DNA of 64,000 nt, from NCBI GenBank assembly GCA_028866895.1, contig JAGWHF010000005.1, positions 110,807-174,806 on the forward strand, in the 5' to 3' direction. This DNA is from Nitrososphaerota archaeon. GTDB taxonomy: Archaea; Thermoproteota; Nitrososphaeria; Nitrososphaerales; Nitrosopumilaceae. This document shows, piece after piece, positions 15,613 through 25,060 of this stretch. How positions within the stretch are numbered: position 1 is the stretch's first letter; the number at the start of each line of letters is the position of its first letter. A model generated the notes under the pieces. The model did not search any database, was not told the origin of the DNA, and was given only the letters and a program-made list of their open reading frames with translations. Both the position numbers and the translations under genes were made by a program.

Positions 15613-17421
15613 ATGATGGAAAAAATAGTTGCAGATACCAGCATTATAATCGACGGCGAGATAACCAAGCTTATAGAAGCCGGGAGCCTCAGGGATTGTG
15701 AGATCATAATTCCTGTCGCGGTCCTCGATGAGCTCCAATCACAGGCCTCCCAGAGCAAAGATTACGGCTTTGTAGGACTGGAAGAGATTAAAAAGATTCG
15801 CGAACTGGCCCAAAAAAATCGCATCGTTCTAAGGTTCGAGGGCGAGCGGCCCAGCATGGACGACATAAAACTGGCAAGACATGGCAGGATCGATGCCATA
15901 ATAAAGGACATCGCAAAGAAAAACTCGGCCACATTTTACACGGCAGATTACGTCCAAGCTCTTGTAGCAGAGGCGGAAGGCATCAAGACCAATTACTCCA
16001 AGCCCCAGATCAAGATATCCGACCTCGAATTTGAAAGATACTTCGACGGGGAAACCATGAGTGTTCACCTAAAGGAGGGTACAAGGCCCGTGGCCAAACG
16101 CGGGAAACCGGGCGCTTTTTCGCTTGTGGAAATCGGCGACAGGGTGCTCGACAGAGAATATCTGGAGGGGATCACTACAGAGATACTCGAGTCATCAAGG
16201 GTAAACCAAAGCGGGGTCATCGAGATCTCAAAGGCAGGAGCGCTGGTGGTTCAATTCAGGGAATTCAGGGTTGTGATAACGCACAGGCCCTTCTCGGACA
16301 GCTATGAAATAACAATAACCCACCCGCTTGTCAAGATGTCCCTTGAGCAATACAACACATCAGAAAAGCTCATGAAAAGACTCTCGGAAAGCGCCGAGGG
16401 AATCCTCATATCGGGCATACCAGGTTCCGGCAAGAGCACCTTTGCCTCAAGTCTTGCAGACTTTTACGCAAAAAGGGGAAAGATAGTGAAGACCTTCGAA
16501 TCCCCCAGAGACCTGCAGGTCGATGAGAAGATAACACAGTATACGGTCCTTGAGGGAAGTTTTGAAAACGCGGCCGACATCCTGTTACTGGTCAGACCCG
16601 ACTATACCATTTTTGACGAGGTGAGAAGATATCACGATTTCAGGGTTTTCTCAGACCTCCGACTTGCAGGGGTAGGAATGGTAGGCGTAGTCCACGCAAA
16701 CGCCCCGCTTGATGCAATCCAGCGGTTTATTGGGAAGGTGGACCTTGGAATGATCCCCCACATACTTGATACCGTGATCTTCATCAAGGCTGGGCAGGTC
16801 TCCAAGGTTTACGGGCTTGAATTCAAGGTGAAGGTACCCACCGGCATGACGGAGCAAGACCTAGCAAGGCCGGTGATAGAGATAAGAAACTTTGAGAATA
16901 ACAACCTTGAATATGAAATCTACACATATGGAGAGGAAAACATCGTCATTCCAATCTCAAAAGAGGCAAAGGGAAGTGGTATTGAAAGACTTGCAGAATC
17001 AAAAATAAAGGAGACGGTAAGGCGGTTTGACCCTAAAGCCGAGATAGAGATACTTTCCAACAGCAGCGTCAGAGTGAGGATTGACAAAGACTCCATACCA
17101 GCCATCATCGGGCGTGGAGGTTCTACCATAAACGAGCTTGAAAAAAGCCTCGGGGTGCACATCGATGTAGAGCCTAGGACGTCCCCTACCAGAAACGGCG
17201 AATGGTTTGAAATGTCAGAATCTGGCAACAATTTCATCTTCGAGGTAGACACGAACAAGTCAGGGATGGACACTGATATCTACGTCAAGGACAGGCACCT
17301 TTTATCCACAAGGGTCGGCAAGAAAGGACGGATAATAGTACCGAAGCGGTCAGGCCATGGCAAGAAATTAATCAACGCCGTGATGTCAAAAGACGACATC
17401 AGGATAGTCGTACACGAATGA
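15613..17421 (+). CDS. PINA-type PIN-domain ATPase with KH domain
   Basis: A 602-residue protein with an N-terminal PIN domain (first acidic residue in VADTSIIIDGE), a central secretion-type ATPase with Walker A GIPGSGKST near 269-277, and a KH RNA/DNA-binding domain near 480-545 (IPAIIGRGGSTINELEK). The order matches archaeal PINA, whose Sulfolobus member is a hexameric Holliday-junction branch-migration ATPase working with Hjc and Hjm. A TATA-like box (ATTTATAG, 15585-15592) precedes ATG 15613 by 25 bases. ATG 15616 is a possible alternative. Its job is probably DNA recombination or repair. Confidence 0.9.
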   Translation: MMEKIVADTSIIIDGEITKLIEAGSLRDCEIIIPVAVLDELQSQASQSKDYGFVGLEEIKKIRELAQKNRIVLRFEGERPSMDDIKLARHGRIDAIIKDIAKKNSATFYTADYVQALVAEAEGIKTNYSKPQIKISDLEFERYFDGETMSVHLKEGTRPVAKRGKPGAFSLVEIGDRVLDREYLEGITTEILESSRVNQSGVIEISKAGALVVQFREFRVVITHRPFSDSYEITITHPLVKMSLEQYNTSEKLMKRLSESAEGILISGIPGSGKSTFASSLADFYAKRGKIVKTFESPRDLQVDEKITQYTVLEGSFENAADILLLVRPDYTIFDEVRRYHDFRVFSDLRLAGVGMVGVVHANAPLDAIQRFIGKVDLGMIPHILDTVIFIKAGQVSKVYGLEFKVKVPTGMTEQDLARPVIEIRNFENNNLEYEIYTYGEENIVIPISKEAKGSGIERLAESKIKETVRRFDPKAEIEILSNSSVRVRIDKDSIPAIIGRGGSTINELEKSLGVHIDVEPRTSPTRNGEWFEMSESGNNFIFEVDTNKSGMDTDIYVKDRHLLSTRVGKKGRIIVPKRSGHGKKLINAVMSKDDIRIVVHE

Positions 17422-17440
17422 CCCAACGCCTGCCAAGTCA

Positions 17441-17640
17441 TATTTATGCTGGAATGGGTCCCGGCGGCTCCCCGTACCCATAGGCGTGAATTCGTCCGTC
17501 CCCAGATAAGCCTGAGAGACCCCCCCCCCCCAAACCTGCAGACCGCGTCTGAATCCCCAGACAAGGCCGTATGGGCCCCATCCCCTTCCTGAGGGCACCA
17601 GATATTTCCTCACCCTTGATCGCAAACCTTTACCTTGTTG
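17441..17640 (+). other. GC-rich gap with its own TATA-like box; possible structured RNA
   Basis: No credible protein is encoded here. A TATA-like box (TATTTATG, 17441-17448) is followed from about 17456 by GC-rich sequence that can form several hairpins (for example GTCTG/CAGAC, and CCC/GGG arms around TTCCTGA). The first 70 bases loosely recall the Alu half of SRP RNA (GGCGG..CCCCGTACCC and AAGCCTGAG), but the conserved SRP54-binding helix 8 motif is missing on both strands. RNase P core motifs are also absent. It is best treated as an unassigned non-coding RNA candidate. Confidence 0.25.
17520..17531. repeat. Run of 12 cytosines
   Basis: An uninterrupted C12 tract within the GC-rich gap after the PINA gene. 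Homopolymers this long are prone to replication slippage and to sequencing or assembly error. It falls outside any supported coding region. Confidence 0.95.
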
Positions 17641-17694
17641 TAATTGATCTTTTGCATGAAATCTTAACTACAAATCCCAAAACTTGTGGAAGGC

Positions 17695-18039
17695 ATGGAT
17701 GATGGACTTCGAACTAGTATTCATAAAATTAAAAAAATGAGAGAGTCCATCAAGAGGCGCGCCGAGATTTACTCAAATCTAGGGGCCTTGGACGACCGCG
17801 GCACAGCACGGGCACTTGGCGCCCTTCAGCGAGCACCCGCGCCTGGAAAGAAGATACAAAAGATAGGATTCATACTGCTTTTTTCGCCCGAGCCATTTAC
17901 TACCGTGGCTGGCGTACCCATGATATTAGCAGGCAAGTATCTGGACAGGGTCTACAACGGGGCAACCATATCTGACATCGGACATGAAACTAGAAGCTTC
18001 GCAAAACACATTTCCGACTTTAAAGACCGGATAAGATAG
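17695..18039 (+). CDS. Small protein with one hydrophobic segment, function unknown
   Basis: A 114-residue protein. The N-terminal third is basic and helical (IHKIKKMRESIKRRAEI), followed by a hydrophobic stretch around residues 58-82 that could be a single membrane helix or amphipathic hairpin, and a charged helical end. ATG 17695 is preferred over the in-frame GTG 17686 because a weak TATA-like element (CTTAACTA) lies about 28 bases upstream. No family is recognised. Confidence 0.65.
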   Translation: MDDGLRTSIHKIKKMRESIKRRAEIYSNLGALDDRGTARALGALQRAPAPGKKIQKIGFILLFSPEPFTTVAGVPMILAGKYLDRVYNGATISDIGHETRSFAKHISDFKDRIR

Positions 18040-18061
18040 CCTCCATCTGTTTTTGCATTGG

Positions 18062-18069
18062 TTTTTAAC
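18062..18069 (+). promoter_or_regulatory. TATA-like box that sets the DUF192 gene start
   Basis: TTTTTAAC is centred about 27 bases before GTG 18092. The upstream in-frame TTG 18053 would lie before the transcript begins. Confidence 0.45.
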
Positions 18070-18091
18070 TAGACTTGGCACACCGGCTTTT

Positions 18092-18586
18092 GTGGCAACA
18101 AGGGCCCAAATACTGATTCCACTAGCCATTACTGCGGTAATAATTGGCGTTGCAGGCGTGTTGACAATACCATCCGACTCCAAGTTTGCCGACGTAAAAT
18201 TCCCAAAGGGCACCGTAAGGATCGGGAATGTGACGCTTGCAGTCCAAGTCGCAGAAACGGACGCGCAGAGGTCACGCGGTCTGATGTTCCAAAACCAGAT
18301 ACCGTATGATCAGGGGATGATATTTGTCATGCAAAACCAGCAGGTCATACCGATATGGATGCAGAACATGCAGTTTCCCCTAGACATAATTTGGTTTGAC
18401 AGCGATGGAAACATCGTCCACATCTCAAAGTTTGTCCAGCCGTGCAAGACTGCCCTCGAGACTGCAATTTGCCCCGTTGACAAGGGAGGGAACAGGCCTG
18501 CAAGATACGTCCTAGAAGTGACAGCAGGATTCGTAGACAAGTTCAACATAACATCAAGTTCCAAGCTGAAAATAATTTCTATCTGA
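18092..18586 (+). CDS. Membrane-anchored DUF192 protein
   Basis: A 164-residue protein from GTG 18092: one N-terminal membrane helix (LIPLAITAVIIGVAGVL) followed by a DUF192 domain. Family landmarks are RSRGLMFQ, the FVMQ strand, PIWMQNMQFPLDIIWFD and GNIVHI. The biochemical role of DUF192 is not established; the proteins are usually exported. Two cysteines (PCKTALETAICPVD) sit in the C-terminal third and could pair outside the cell. The last eight bases overlap the convergent acs gene. Confidence 0.85.
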   Translation: MATRAQILIPLAITAVIIGVAGVLTIPSDSKFADVKFPKGTVRIGNVTLAVQVAETDAQRSRGLMFQNQIPYDQGMIFVMQNQQVIPIWMQNMQFPLDIIWFDSDGNIVHISKFVQPCKTALETAICPVDKGGNRPARYVLEVTAGFVDKFNITSSSKLKIISI

Positions 18587-20522
18587 GCTTGCTGCCCTCA
18601 ATTTCCCGTTCGAGTTCCTTGAAGGCAGACCTGATCTCTTCCACCGCGGCCTCATCCTCCAGTGTGCTTACGTCCCCAATCTTCTCATTTTTTGCTACAG
18701 CCTTCAATAGCCTTCGCATGATCTTCCCGCTTCTTGTCTTAGGCAGTTTTGAAACCACGTAGAACTGATCCGGTACTGCAATAGGTCCCACCGTTTTTCT
18801 TATGTGTTGGACCAACTCATCCCTGAGCCTGATGTCCCATGCAGCCCCCTCCTTTAAGACGAGGAATGAGATTACCGACTCTCCCTTTACCTCGTGCGGA
18901 ATACCACACACTGCGGCCTCTGCCACTGCTCCGTGGGATACAAATCCGCTTTCAATCTCCGCAGTACCGAGTCTGTGCCCTGCCACCTTTAAGACATCAT
19001 CTGCTCTTCCAAGCATCCAGATGTACCCATCCTCGTCCCTAATGGCAAAATCCCCGGGATAATACATCTTCGGATATTTGGACCAATAGACTGTCTTGTA
19101 TTTCTCGTCGTCCCCCCACAGCGACAGCAGCATGCCTGGCCACGGCGCCTTGATTACCAGATAACCCTTCTTTCCAGGCGGAAGGTCCTTGCCATTTTCA
19201 TCCACCACCCCGACGTTAATACCCGGAACCTGCCTTGACGCAGAACCGGGCTTCATAGGTGCAGTCTCAAGCCCCGGAAGGGCCGAGATCATTGTTCCAC
19301 CCGTCTCAGTCTGCCACCAAGTATCTACTATTGGGCATCTCTCCTTCCCTATCACGCGGAAGTACCACAGCCAGACCTCCGGATTGATTGGCTCACCCAC
19401 GCTTCCAAGAAGGCGCAGGCTTGAGAGGTCCTTCGAGTCTGAAAGTGTGTCGCCATACTTCATCAGCATGCGCAGGGCGGTTGGAGTTGTATAAAGGACC
19501 GTGATTTTGTACCTCTCCACCATCTCCCAAATACGCGAGGGCGTAGGATAGACCAGGGCCCCCTCATACATCACCTGTGTTGCACCATGCATCAGAGGCC
19601 CATATACGACGTAGCTGTGGCCTGTAACCCATCCGATGTCCGCCGTACAAAAATAGATATCCGAGTCCTTGACGTCAAATAGCCACTTGAAGGTGCTGTT
19701 AACATGGACAAGATACCCCCCAGTGCCATGCAGTACGCCTTTGGGTTTTCCCGTAGTGCCCGAAGTATATAGTATATAGAGCGGGTGCGTGCTTTCCACT
19801 TCTTCAGGCTCGCAAATGTTTGAGGCCGCGTTTACAAGGTCGGCCCAGCGTTTGTCTCTTCGACCCATCTCGACCGGGATCTTTGCGTGCTCTAACACAA
19901 GTACGCTTTCCACAAAGTCAAGATCCGATATCGCCTCATCCACAATCCTCTTGAGTTTTATAATTTCACCCCTTCTAAAACCACCATCTGCTGTGATAAT
20001 GACCTTGGATTTGGAATCGCTTACCCTGTCCCGGATAGATTGGGAGCTGAAACCCGAAAAGATTACCGTATGGACGGCCCCTATCCTTGCGCATGCAAGA
20101 AGCGATACCATCAGTTCCGGAACCATCGGGAGATAGATTGTCACCCTGTCCCCCTTCCGTACGCCCAGTGATTTTAGGGTGTTCGCTGCCCTGCACACAT
20201 AATCAAGCAGATCCCGGTATGTCAATGTACGACTTGTGCCGTTCTCGCCTTCCCACAGAATGGCAGGCTTTTTGCCGTTCTTCCTAACTGTCACGTCGAG
20301 TGCGTTATAGCATGCATTGATACGTCCTCCGACGAACCATCTGGCAAATGGGGGATCCCACTCGAGAGATTTGCTCCATTTTTCAGACCATTGGAGCTTT
20401 TCCGCCTCTTTTTCCCAGAACTTTACATAGTCCTCCTCCGCCAACTTTCTTGTCAGGCTGTCGTTGTTCCCAAGTCCTACTGTAAACGAGTCTTTCGCCA
20501 ACAAACGTATTGGGTCATACAT
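18579..20522 (-). CDS. acs: Acetyl-CoA synthetase, AMP-forming
   Basis: A 647-residue member of the acyl-CoA synthetase family that makes acetyl-CoA from acetate, ATP and CoA. It has the ATP loop YTSGTTGKPKGV, the DTWWQTETGG motif, whose tryptophan narrows the acyl pocket to acetate or propionate, the GRADDVLKVAGHR hinge and the C-terminal catalytic lysine in PKTRSGKIMRR. The start is ATG 20522, directly after a TTG. It lies 57 bases downstream of cdvA on the same strand and overlaps the DUF192 gene by eight bases at its 3' end. A role in the hydroxypropionate/hydroxybutyrate cycle is not indicated by sequence. Confidence 0.9.
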   Translation of the reverse strand: MYDPIRLLAKDSFTVGLGNNDSLTRKLAEEDYVKFWEKEAEKLQWSEKWSKSLEWDPPFARWFVGGRINACYNALDVTVRKNGKKPAILWEGENGTSRTLTYRDLLDYVCRAANTLKSLGVRKGDRVTIYLPMVPELMVSLLACARIGAVHTVIFSGFSSQSIRDRVSDSKSKVIITADGGFRRGEIIKLKRIVDEAISDLDFVESVLVLEHAKIPVEMGRRDKRWADLVNAASNICEPEEVESTHPLYILYTSGTTGKPKGVLHGTGGYLVHVNSTFKWLFDVKDSDIYFCTADIGWVTGHSYVVYGPLMHGATQVMYEGALVYPTPSRIWEMVERYKITVLYTTPTALRMLMKYGDTLSDSKDLSSLRLLGSVGEPINPEVWLWYFRVIGKERCPIVDTWWQTETGGTMISALPGLETAPMKPGSASRQVPGINVGVVDENGKDLPPGKKGYLVIKAPWPGMLLSLWGDDEKYKTVYWSKYPKMYYPGDFAIRDEDGYIWMLGRADDVLKVAGHRLGTAEIESGFVSHGAVAEAAVCGIPHEVKGESVISFLVLKEGAAWDIRLRDELVQHIRKTVGPIAVPDQFYVVSKLPKTRSGKIMRRLLKAVAKNEKIGDVSTLEDEAAVEEIRSAFKELEREIEGSKLR

Positions 20523-20579
20523 CAAAAAAAAGGTTCTCTTAGAAGGAGGCCTGGAGCGGCGACCTTACCTTTCAGAGGT

Positions 20580-21395
20580 TCAGGATGATATTCTCCTGAG
20601 CCAGTCTGAATCTTGAGTCTCTTCCTCTCCGTCTGCACCGACAGCAACGGGACGTGAAGCTGGTGTTGGGGGATTATTATTTCCAACGGCCACACCCACT
20701 GCCACGGGCGTCTTGGTCTGAGGAGAATCGGTTTCCACCTTACCAAGGTAGGAAACGGCGGCTGAATGAACGTCCTGCTTCGGACTTTCTGCACGCTCCA
20801 CGTTTTCTACTGAAAGATCGTTTATGCGGCGCTGGATATTCACTATCTCCGCTTTTTCGTGTTCGATGTGCTCTATTATCTCGACCGTGTGAGTCTTGAC
20901 CGACTCGTACTTGACATCCGAGATCTCGTTACTTTTGTTCTGTAACTTGGCATCAAACCTGAGCATCCTTATAGATTTGAGTTGGCTGTCAAGCTCCGCC
21001 AGTCTTTGATCCAGTCTCTCCCGGATCTTTCGCTCGGTCTCGTCCAGCGTCAGCAATTTCATCTTGTACTTCTCATGGATCAGTTCAGCATCCTCCTTCA
21101 TGTCGTCGTTTTCAGATACGATATCCATCAGCGCGCGAATCCGGCGCAATGTAAGGCCCTTCTCGCGCAACAATCTCTGGGCATCCAATCTCCACCTAGG
21201 AATGAAGATAACATACTGGCCCTGAACTACCAGTTGCTCGAAGGGAACTTGTTTTAGGCCTTCGGAACCGCAATCGACACCTACGGTTTGTACACTTCCG
21301 TCTATGTCGGTTATGGTGCCTATGACCTTCCCAATGTATGTCCCATACATGTCCTTAACCTGCTTGCCGATGAACTCGACATCTTCTTTGCTCAT
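20580..21395 (-). CDS. cdvA: Cell division protein CdvA
   Basis: A 271-residue CdvA: an N-terminal PRC-barrel domain (about 1-70, VEFIGKQVKDMYGTYIGKV), then a long coiled coil (about 75-205). After it comes a low-complexity Val/Pro/Gly tail ending in DSDWLRRISS. CdvA is the membrane-associated scaffold of the archaeal Cdv (ESCRT-III-like) division machinery, which recruits CdvB. Neither cdvB nor cdvC is in the window, in line with the dispersed cdv genes of Thaumarchaeota. ATG 21395 has a TATA-like run (TATTAAAAATA) about 20 bases upstream. Confidence 0.9.
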   Translation of the reverse strand: MSKEDVEFIGKQVKDMYGTYIGKVIGTITDIDGSVQTVGVDCGSEGLKQVPFEQLVVQGQYVIFIPRWRLDAQRLLREKGLTLRRIRALMDIVSENDDMKEDAELIHEKYKMKLLTLDETERKIRERLDQRLAELDSQLKSIRMLRFDAKLQNKSNEISDVKYESVKTHTVEIIEHIEHEKAEIVNIQRRINDLSVENVERAESPKQDVHSAAVSYLGKVETDSPQTKTPVAVGVAVGNNNPPTPASRPVAVGADGEEETQDSDWLRRISS

Positions 21396-21533
21396 TGGAC
21401 ATACCTGATATTTTTAATATAACCAACGAAGTGTTAACAAGGTTTCAAATTTTGGTAAGATCATTTTTACAAAGTTTAAACGGCAGCCCCAATTTAGTAA
21501 TTTTAAAATCACTTGGATCATAATGGTCCAATC
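21396..21533. promoter_or_regulatory. Divergent promoter region of cdvA and the 99-residue gene
   Basis: This AT-rich 138-base gap has a TATA-like run for cdvA on the minus strand (about 21405-21417). A second (ATTTTAAAAT, about 21499-21508) lies about 28 bases before ATG 21534 on the plus strand. No operator-like repeat is obvious. Confidence 0.5.
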
Positions 21534-21833
21534 ATGATTACAAAGGATGAACTAGACCAAGTGCTCCATTTTGTGGCAAAACGCTGGATCGACATGAGTC
21601 GCGATCCCAATCACAAAGCCTTCGAAAACACGCCCACCGATTTCTGGATGAATTCGATGGGAGGATCGGCGGGGGAAGGAAGATGGGTTACCGCCTTGAT
21701 GTATACCGAGGATCCGTCAGAGGCTGAGTCATTCAAGGAGGTGCTTTTGCGTTGGCAGGGCAAGCACAACACGCTGAATGCAAAGCCGACAGATCTAATT
21801 CAGATTGGAAAAAAACAGGAAAACAAAGAGTAG
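21534..21833 (+). CDS. Small conserved protein, function unknown
   Basis: A 99-residue acidic protein with a helical N-terminus (TKDELDQVLHFVAKRWIDMSRD), a central GGSAGEGRW turn and a charged helical end. The open frame reaches TTG 21513, but ATG 21534 has the right distance from the TATA-like box. It lies just upstream of the ThyX-like gene on the same strand. No motif identifies its function. Confidence 0.65.
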   Translation: MITKDELDQVLHFVAKRWIDMSRDPNHKAFENTPTDFWMNSMGGSAGEGRWVTALMYTEDPSEAESFKEVLLRWQGKHNTLNAKPTDLIQIGKKQENKE

Positions 21834-21844
21834 ATTATTTATAA

Positions 21845-23479
21845 TTGAACTACTTTGAAAACGTGTTGTCAGAATTTTCCGAATCTGAAAAAAAAATCCT
21901 GTCGCACCATTTTTCCAACAGTGACGAGCCGATCTTTGCAATTACCACTCCCCGCCAAGTTGATCGCGGTGCTCTAATGTCAAGATACAGCAGGACCGAC
22001 AAGAGCATGCGCAGGGTTTTCCTTGACGAATTCATCCAAAATGAATCTCGGGGGGAGGAGTTTTACAACAGGGTCTTGCTGGAGTACGGCGATGATTCCG
22101 TGGCCGAGTTGGGAGAAGGGCAGATTGCAATAGAAGGCCTCTCCAACATCGCTGTAAAAAAAATCGAGGACCGCAGGATTGGACTTTCATACCTAGAAAA
22201 ATCCTCACGCTATGTCTCATGGGACAAAAAAATTAACGGCCAGTACAAGTTTTTCAGGGAACCGGACATAATGGCGTCAAGGCGTGCCGACGCGTACATC
22301 GATTCATGCAACCTAGATTTTGAAGTATATTCCAGAAACCTACAGCCCATGATATCCTACATCAAGGAAAGGGAGCCAATCGAAGACCAGAAATTTAGAA
22401 ATTCGGCAGGAGACGAGGTACCGTTCGCAAAGCTTAGAGAAGAGGAGGACGTCAAATCTGCAAACAGGATTTATGCTGCCACAATTAAGGCAAAGGCGTT
22501 GGATGTTTTGCGCGGCATACTTCCCGCCTCAACCCTTACCAACGTTGGAATAACAGGCAACGGCAGGGCCTTCGAGTATCTCCTAACAATTCTCTACGCT
22601 TCAAACCTAAAGGAGGAAAAGGAAATTGCCCAGAGAATGCACGTCGAACTAGACAAGACAATCAGGTCTTTTGTGAAGAGGTCAGATGACGGCCACGGCA
22701 AGATCTTGCAAGCCTACCTTTCTGAGATTAAGAACAAGTCAGAGTCTTTCGGGAAAAAATTCCTAGTAGACAAGAAATCGAAAGATTTTCTCGTGCAAAT
22801 GATAGAGGCAGAACAGGAGAAGAAGGCTGAGGCAAAAGTGATTTCAGGCCTGTTGTATGAGCGGTCGTCAGGATTGACCTACGGTGAGATTCTAAGACAG
22901 GCAAGAAAAATGGGCCCCATGACACGCCAGAAAATTATCAACACGTTTACAGAAATGAGGAAAAACAGGAGGCAGCGGCCTCCAAGGGGTTTTGAGATGA
23001 CAGAGTACACATTTGACCTCCTGACCAATTTTGGCATGTTCCGCGATCTCCACAGGCACCGCCTCCTCACGCTTGAGAGGCAGTTGCTAACCACCAGGCA
23101 CGGATTTTCGGTTCCCTCCGAGATAGTCGCACTTGGAATAAAGAAGGACTTTGAGGACTGCATGTACAAGGCAAGAGAAGTCTTCGACCTCCTGTCAGAT
23201 AAGATGCCCGAGCAGGCGCAATACGTAGTAAATTTTGCCTACAAATACAACTATTTCATCAAATTGAACCTTAGGGAGGCAACGCACCTAATTGAGCTTA
23301 GGACCGTCCCCCAAGGACATCAGGACTACCGCATGGTAGCCCAGGAAATGTTCCGGCTTATCAAAAAGAAACACCGCAACCTTAGCAGGATAATAAAGTT
23401 CGTAGATCTGAAGACCTACGGGCTTGAAAGGCTCCAGTCAGAAAAGAGGATCGAGGAGAAAAGAAGGCGCCTTGGATAA
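21845..23479 (+). CDS. ThyX-like protein with two ThyX domains in tandem
   Basis: A 544-residue protein related to FAD-dependent thymidylate synthase. Canonical ThyX is about 220-250 residues; here two related halves are joined. The N-terminal half has [18 protein letters not shown] and the C-terminal half [18 protein letters not shown]. Each resembles the RHRxxSxxxxSxR signature but is incomplete in the first half. Whether it makes dTMP or has another flavin-dependent role is open. TTG 21845 is the start of the long frame; GTG 21863 fits the TATA-like TTTATAAT (about 21838-21845) better. It converges on fen with a six-base gap. Confidence 0.78.
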   Translation: MNYFENVLSEFSESEKKILSHHFSNSDEPIFAITTPRQVDRGALMSRYSRTDKSMRRVFLDEFIQNESRGEEFYNRVLLEYGDDSVAELGEGQIAIEGLSNIAVKKIEDRRIGLSYLEKSSRYVSWDKKINGQYKFFREPDIMASRRADAYIDSCNLDFEVYSRNLQPMISYIKEREPIEDQKFRNSAGDEVPFAKLREEEDVKSANRIYAATIKAKALDVLRGILPASTLTNVGITGNGRAFEYLLTILYASNLKEEKEIAQRMHVELDKTIRSFVKRSDDGHGKILQAYLSEIKNKSESFGKKFLVDKKSKDFLVQMIEAEQEKKAEAKVISGLLYERSSGLTYGEILRQARKMGPMTRQKIINTFTEMRKNRRQRPPRGFEMTEYTFDLLTNFGMFRDLHRHRLLTLERQLLTTRHGFSVPSEIVALGIKKDFEDCMYKAREVFDLLSDKMPEQAQYVVNFAYKYNYFIKLNLREATHLIELRTVPQGHQDYRMVAQEMFRLIKKKHRNLSRIIKFVDLKTYGLERLQSEKRIEEKRRRLG

Positions 23480-23485
23480 CCGTGT

Positions 23486-24511
23486 TTACTTGAACCACTG
23501 TTCCAGCGTGTGACTCTTTTTTTCCATGGCTTTTTTCAGCCTGTTCAGCGACGTTTCAACCCTCTCGATTGAAAAACTCCTCTCCTTTGTAAGATATGAG
23601 ATAATGCCCGCATAATCAACATCGCCGAACTTCAGCTCGGCTACTTGGGCAACCTTTGGATTCAAAAATATTTCACGGATCTGCTTGTAGTCTACACTTT
23701 CCAGTTTGTCCCGGATCTGCGGGATTTCCTCTAGGCGTCCGTGTTGTTTTATTGCCTTGAGGGCGGTTTTCGGCCCGATTCTTTCAAATCCATCCGGGTT
23801 GAAGTCCGTCCCAATCAATATCCCGATATCCACCAGCTGTTCTCGCACAATTCCAAGGTCTGATAACGTCTTGTTAAGATCTATCAGCTCCGGCTCAATC
23901 TCTATCGTCGTGTTCCTGTTGGGAAGTTTCCTCTTGCCGGAATTGGTAAAATTCCTCACAAGTTTTTTTGCACCGAACAATAGCGAGTCAAAGTCTTGGC
24001 TTGCAGAGGCGTGTGCAAGTCCGGTTGTCGTCATATGCGCTGCAGTTGCCTCTCCCTCAGATGGTGCTTGAATGAAAGGAATGCCAAATAGGCCAAGCAG
24101 TCGTTCGGAATCTTGCACCATCTCGTCCTTTAGGATGGATGTCTGCTGCGCATACTTTTTTGCCTCTTCGTACATTCCCTGGCTTACCGCATTTTCATAT
24201 TTTATCGTAGCCTCTTTTTTTATTTGCTTCCTCCTCTCAATTTCAGCTGATTTTAGCGACGGGGGTTTTCCATCAAACACGTAGACAGGTTTGATTCCAA
24301 GGGAGAGAAAGTTGATGTTTCTGTAAAAGAGGCCCGAGATATGGCTCGTTATCCTGCCGTTGTAATCCGTAAGAGGAAGGCCGTCTGGCCCACGTATTAT
24401 CGACAGGAATTGGTATATCGCATTGTAGGCGTCAATGGCCACAACCTTTGATGAAAAGGCTTCAAGCGTTGTCCTTTCCCTGGTACATAATGCCTTTAGA
24501 TCAAGACCCAC
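23486..24511 (-). CDS. fen: Flap endonuclease 1
   Basis: A 341-residue archaeal FEN1/XPG nuclease that removes 5' flaps during Okazaki-fragment maturation and long-patch repair. Active-site acidic residues are visible in [33 protein letters not shown] and [12 protein letters not shown], followed by the helix-hairpin-helix region ending [13 protein letters not shown]. The C-terminus, TLEQWFK, is a PCNA-interacting peptide. It starts at GTG 24511 (MGLDLKAL). Confidence 0.96.
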   Translation of the reverse strand: MGLDLKALCTRERTTLEAFSSKVVAIDAYNAIYQFLSIIRGPDGLPLTDYNGRITSHISGLFYRNINFLSLGIKPVYVFDGKPPSLKSAEIERRKQIKKEATIKYENAVSQGMYEEAKKYAQQTSILKDEMVQDSERLLGLFGIPFIQAPSEGEATAAHMTTTGLAHASASQDFDSLLFGAKKLVRNFTNSGKRKLPNRNTTIEIEPELIDLNKTLSDLGIVREQLVDIGILIGTDFNPDGFERIGPKTALKAIKQHGRLEEIPQIRDKLESVDYKQIREIFLNPKVAQVAELKFGDVDYAGIISYLTKERSFSIERVETSLNRLKKAMEKKSHTLEQWFK

Positions 24512-24546
24512 GAAACCGATTAAGCAAGTGGTGCATTTTGGTCTTC

Positions 24547-24729
24547 CTATTTCTTCCGCATAGCAGACTTGGACTCCCAGCCCCTTTCTATAATCTCCTC
24601 GTAGATGTTCGAGAGTTTGGGGATTGCCTCACCCTTTTCTGCGGCAGCCTTTACCTTTTCACGATAATAGCTCTCAATTGCCTTTGCCGTCTTTCCATCA
24701 ATTGTTATCGAGATTCGTGTCTTTGCCAT
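24547..24729 (-). CDS. Ribbon-helix-helix (CopG-like) DNA-binding protein
   Basis: A 60-residue basic protein: a short beta strand ([12 protein letters not shown]) followed by two helices, the layout of ribbon-helix-helix repressors. The frame can be extended to TTG 24783, but that adds a hydrophobic stretch foreign to the fold, so ATG 24729 is preferred. It lies 50 bases downstream of the small protein at 24780-24950 on the same strand, a toxin-antitoxin-like spacing, though no toxin is recognised. It may autoregulate. Confidence 0.7.
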   Translation of the reverse strand: MAKTRISITIDGKTAKAIESYYREKVKAAAEKGEAIPKLSNIYEEIIERGWESKSAMRKK

Positions 24730-24779
24730 TTTTACCGCGTTGGTGAATACCACTACAATCAATAATAAACTATCGATTA

Positions 24780-24950
24780 TCAATTATTGCTAACAAGGAC
24801 AAATCCCCCTTCCCTTGACTGCAGGCGCACGGGCATGTCCACCGGCTTTCCGAGCGAGGCAAGCAAGTCCCCTATGGTCAAATCCTCACTGAGGGCGTAT
24901 TTTTTTCCCTCAAACTCCACCATTACCGTCTTTTTGGTTAAAGCCTCCAT
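24780..24950 (-). CDS. Small 56-residue protein, function unknown
   Basis: An ORF of 57 codons from ATG 24950 to TGA at 24780-24782. The product begins MEALTKKTVMVEFEGKKYAL and alternates beta-strand-like segments with a TIGDLLASLG helix, vaguely like a ubiquitin-type beta-grasp (MoaD/ThiS) protein but without a C-terminal GG. A TATA-like sequence (ATTTATAAT) lies just upstream. Its distance fits an internal ATG (codon 10, 24923) better than ATG 24950, so the protein may be 47 residues. Codon use resembles the neighbours, and it precedes the ribbon-helix-helix gene. Confidence 0.55.
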   Translation of the reverse strand: MEALTKKTVMVEFEGKKYALSEDLTIGDLLASLGKPVDMPVRLQSREGGFVLVSNN

Positions 24951-25060
24951 CAAGTTATTATAAATAATCTACTTTATATCCTTTATTATATACTTGATCG
25001 CATGATCATTAGATCAGTATTCTGATTGTATTTATTCCCCCAAAACTCAGGCACATATGC

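Noticed and set aside
17386..17625. Minus-strand frame of 79 codons across the C12 tract
   Set aside because: Gly/Arg-rich translation of GC-rich DNA, overlaps the end of the PINA gene, and depends on the homopolymer length.
17441..17640. SRP RNA or RNase P RNA
   Set aside because: The Alu-like part is only suggestive; the helix 8 motif of SRP RNA and the core motifs of RNase P RNA are missing on both strands.
18579..20522. Hydroxypropionyl- or hydroxybutyryl-CoA synthetase of the carbon-fixation cycle
   Set aside because: The DTWWQTETGG pocket tryptophan points to acetate/propionate, and known thaumarchaeal cycle enzymes are ADP-forming.
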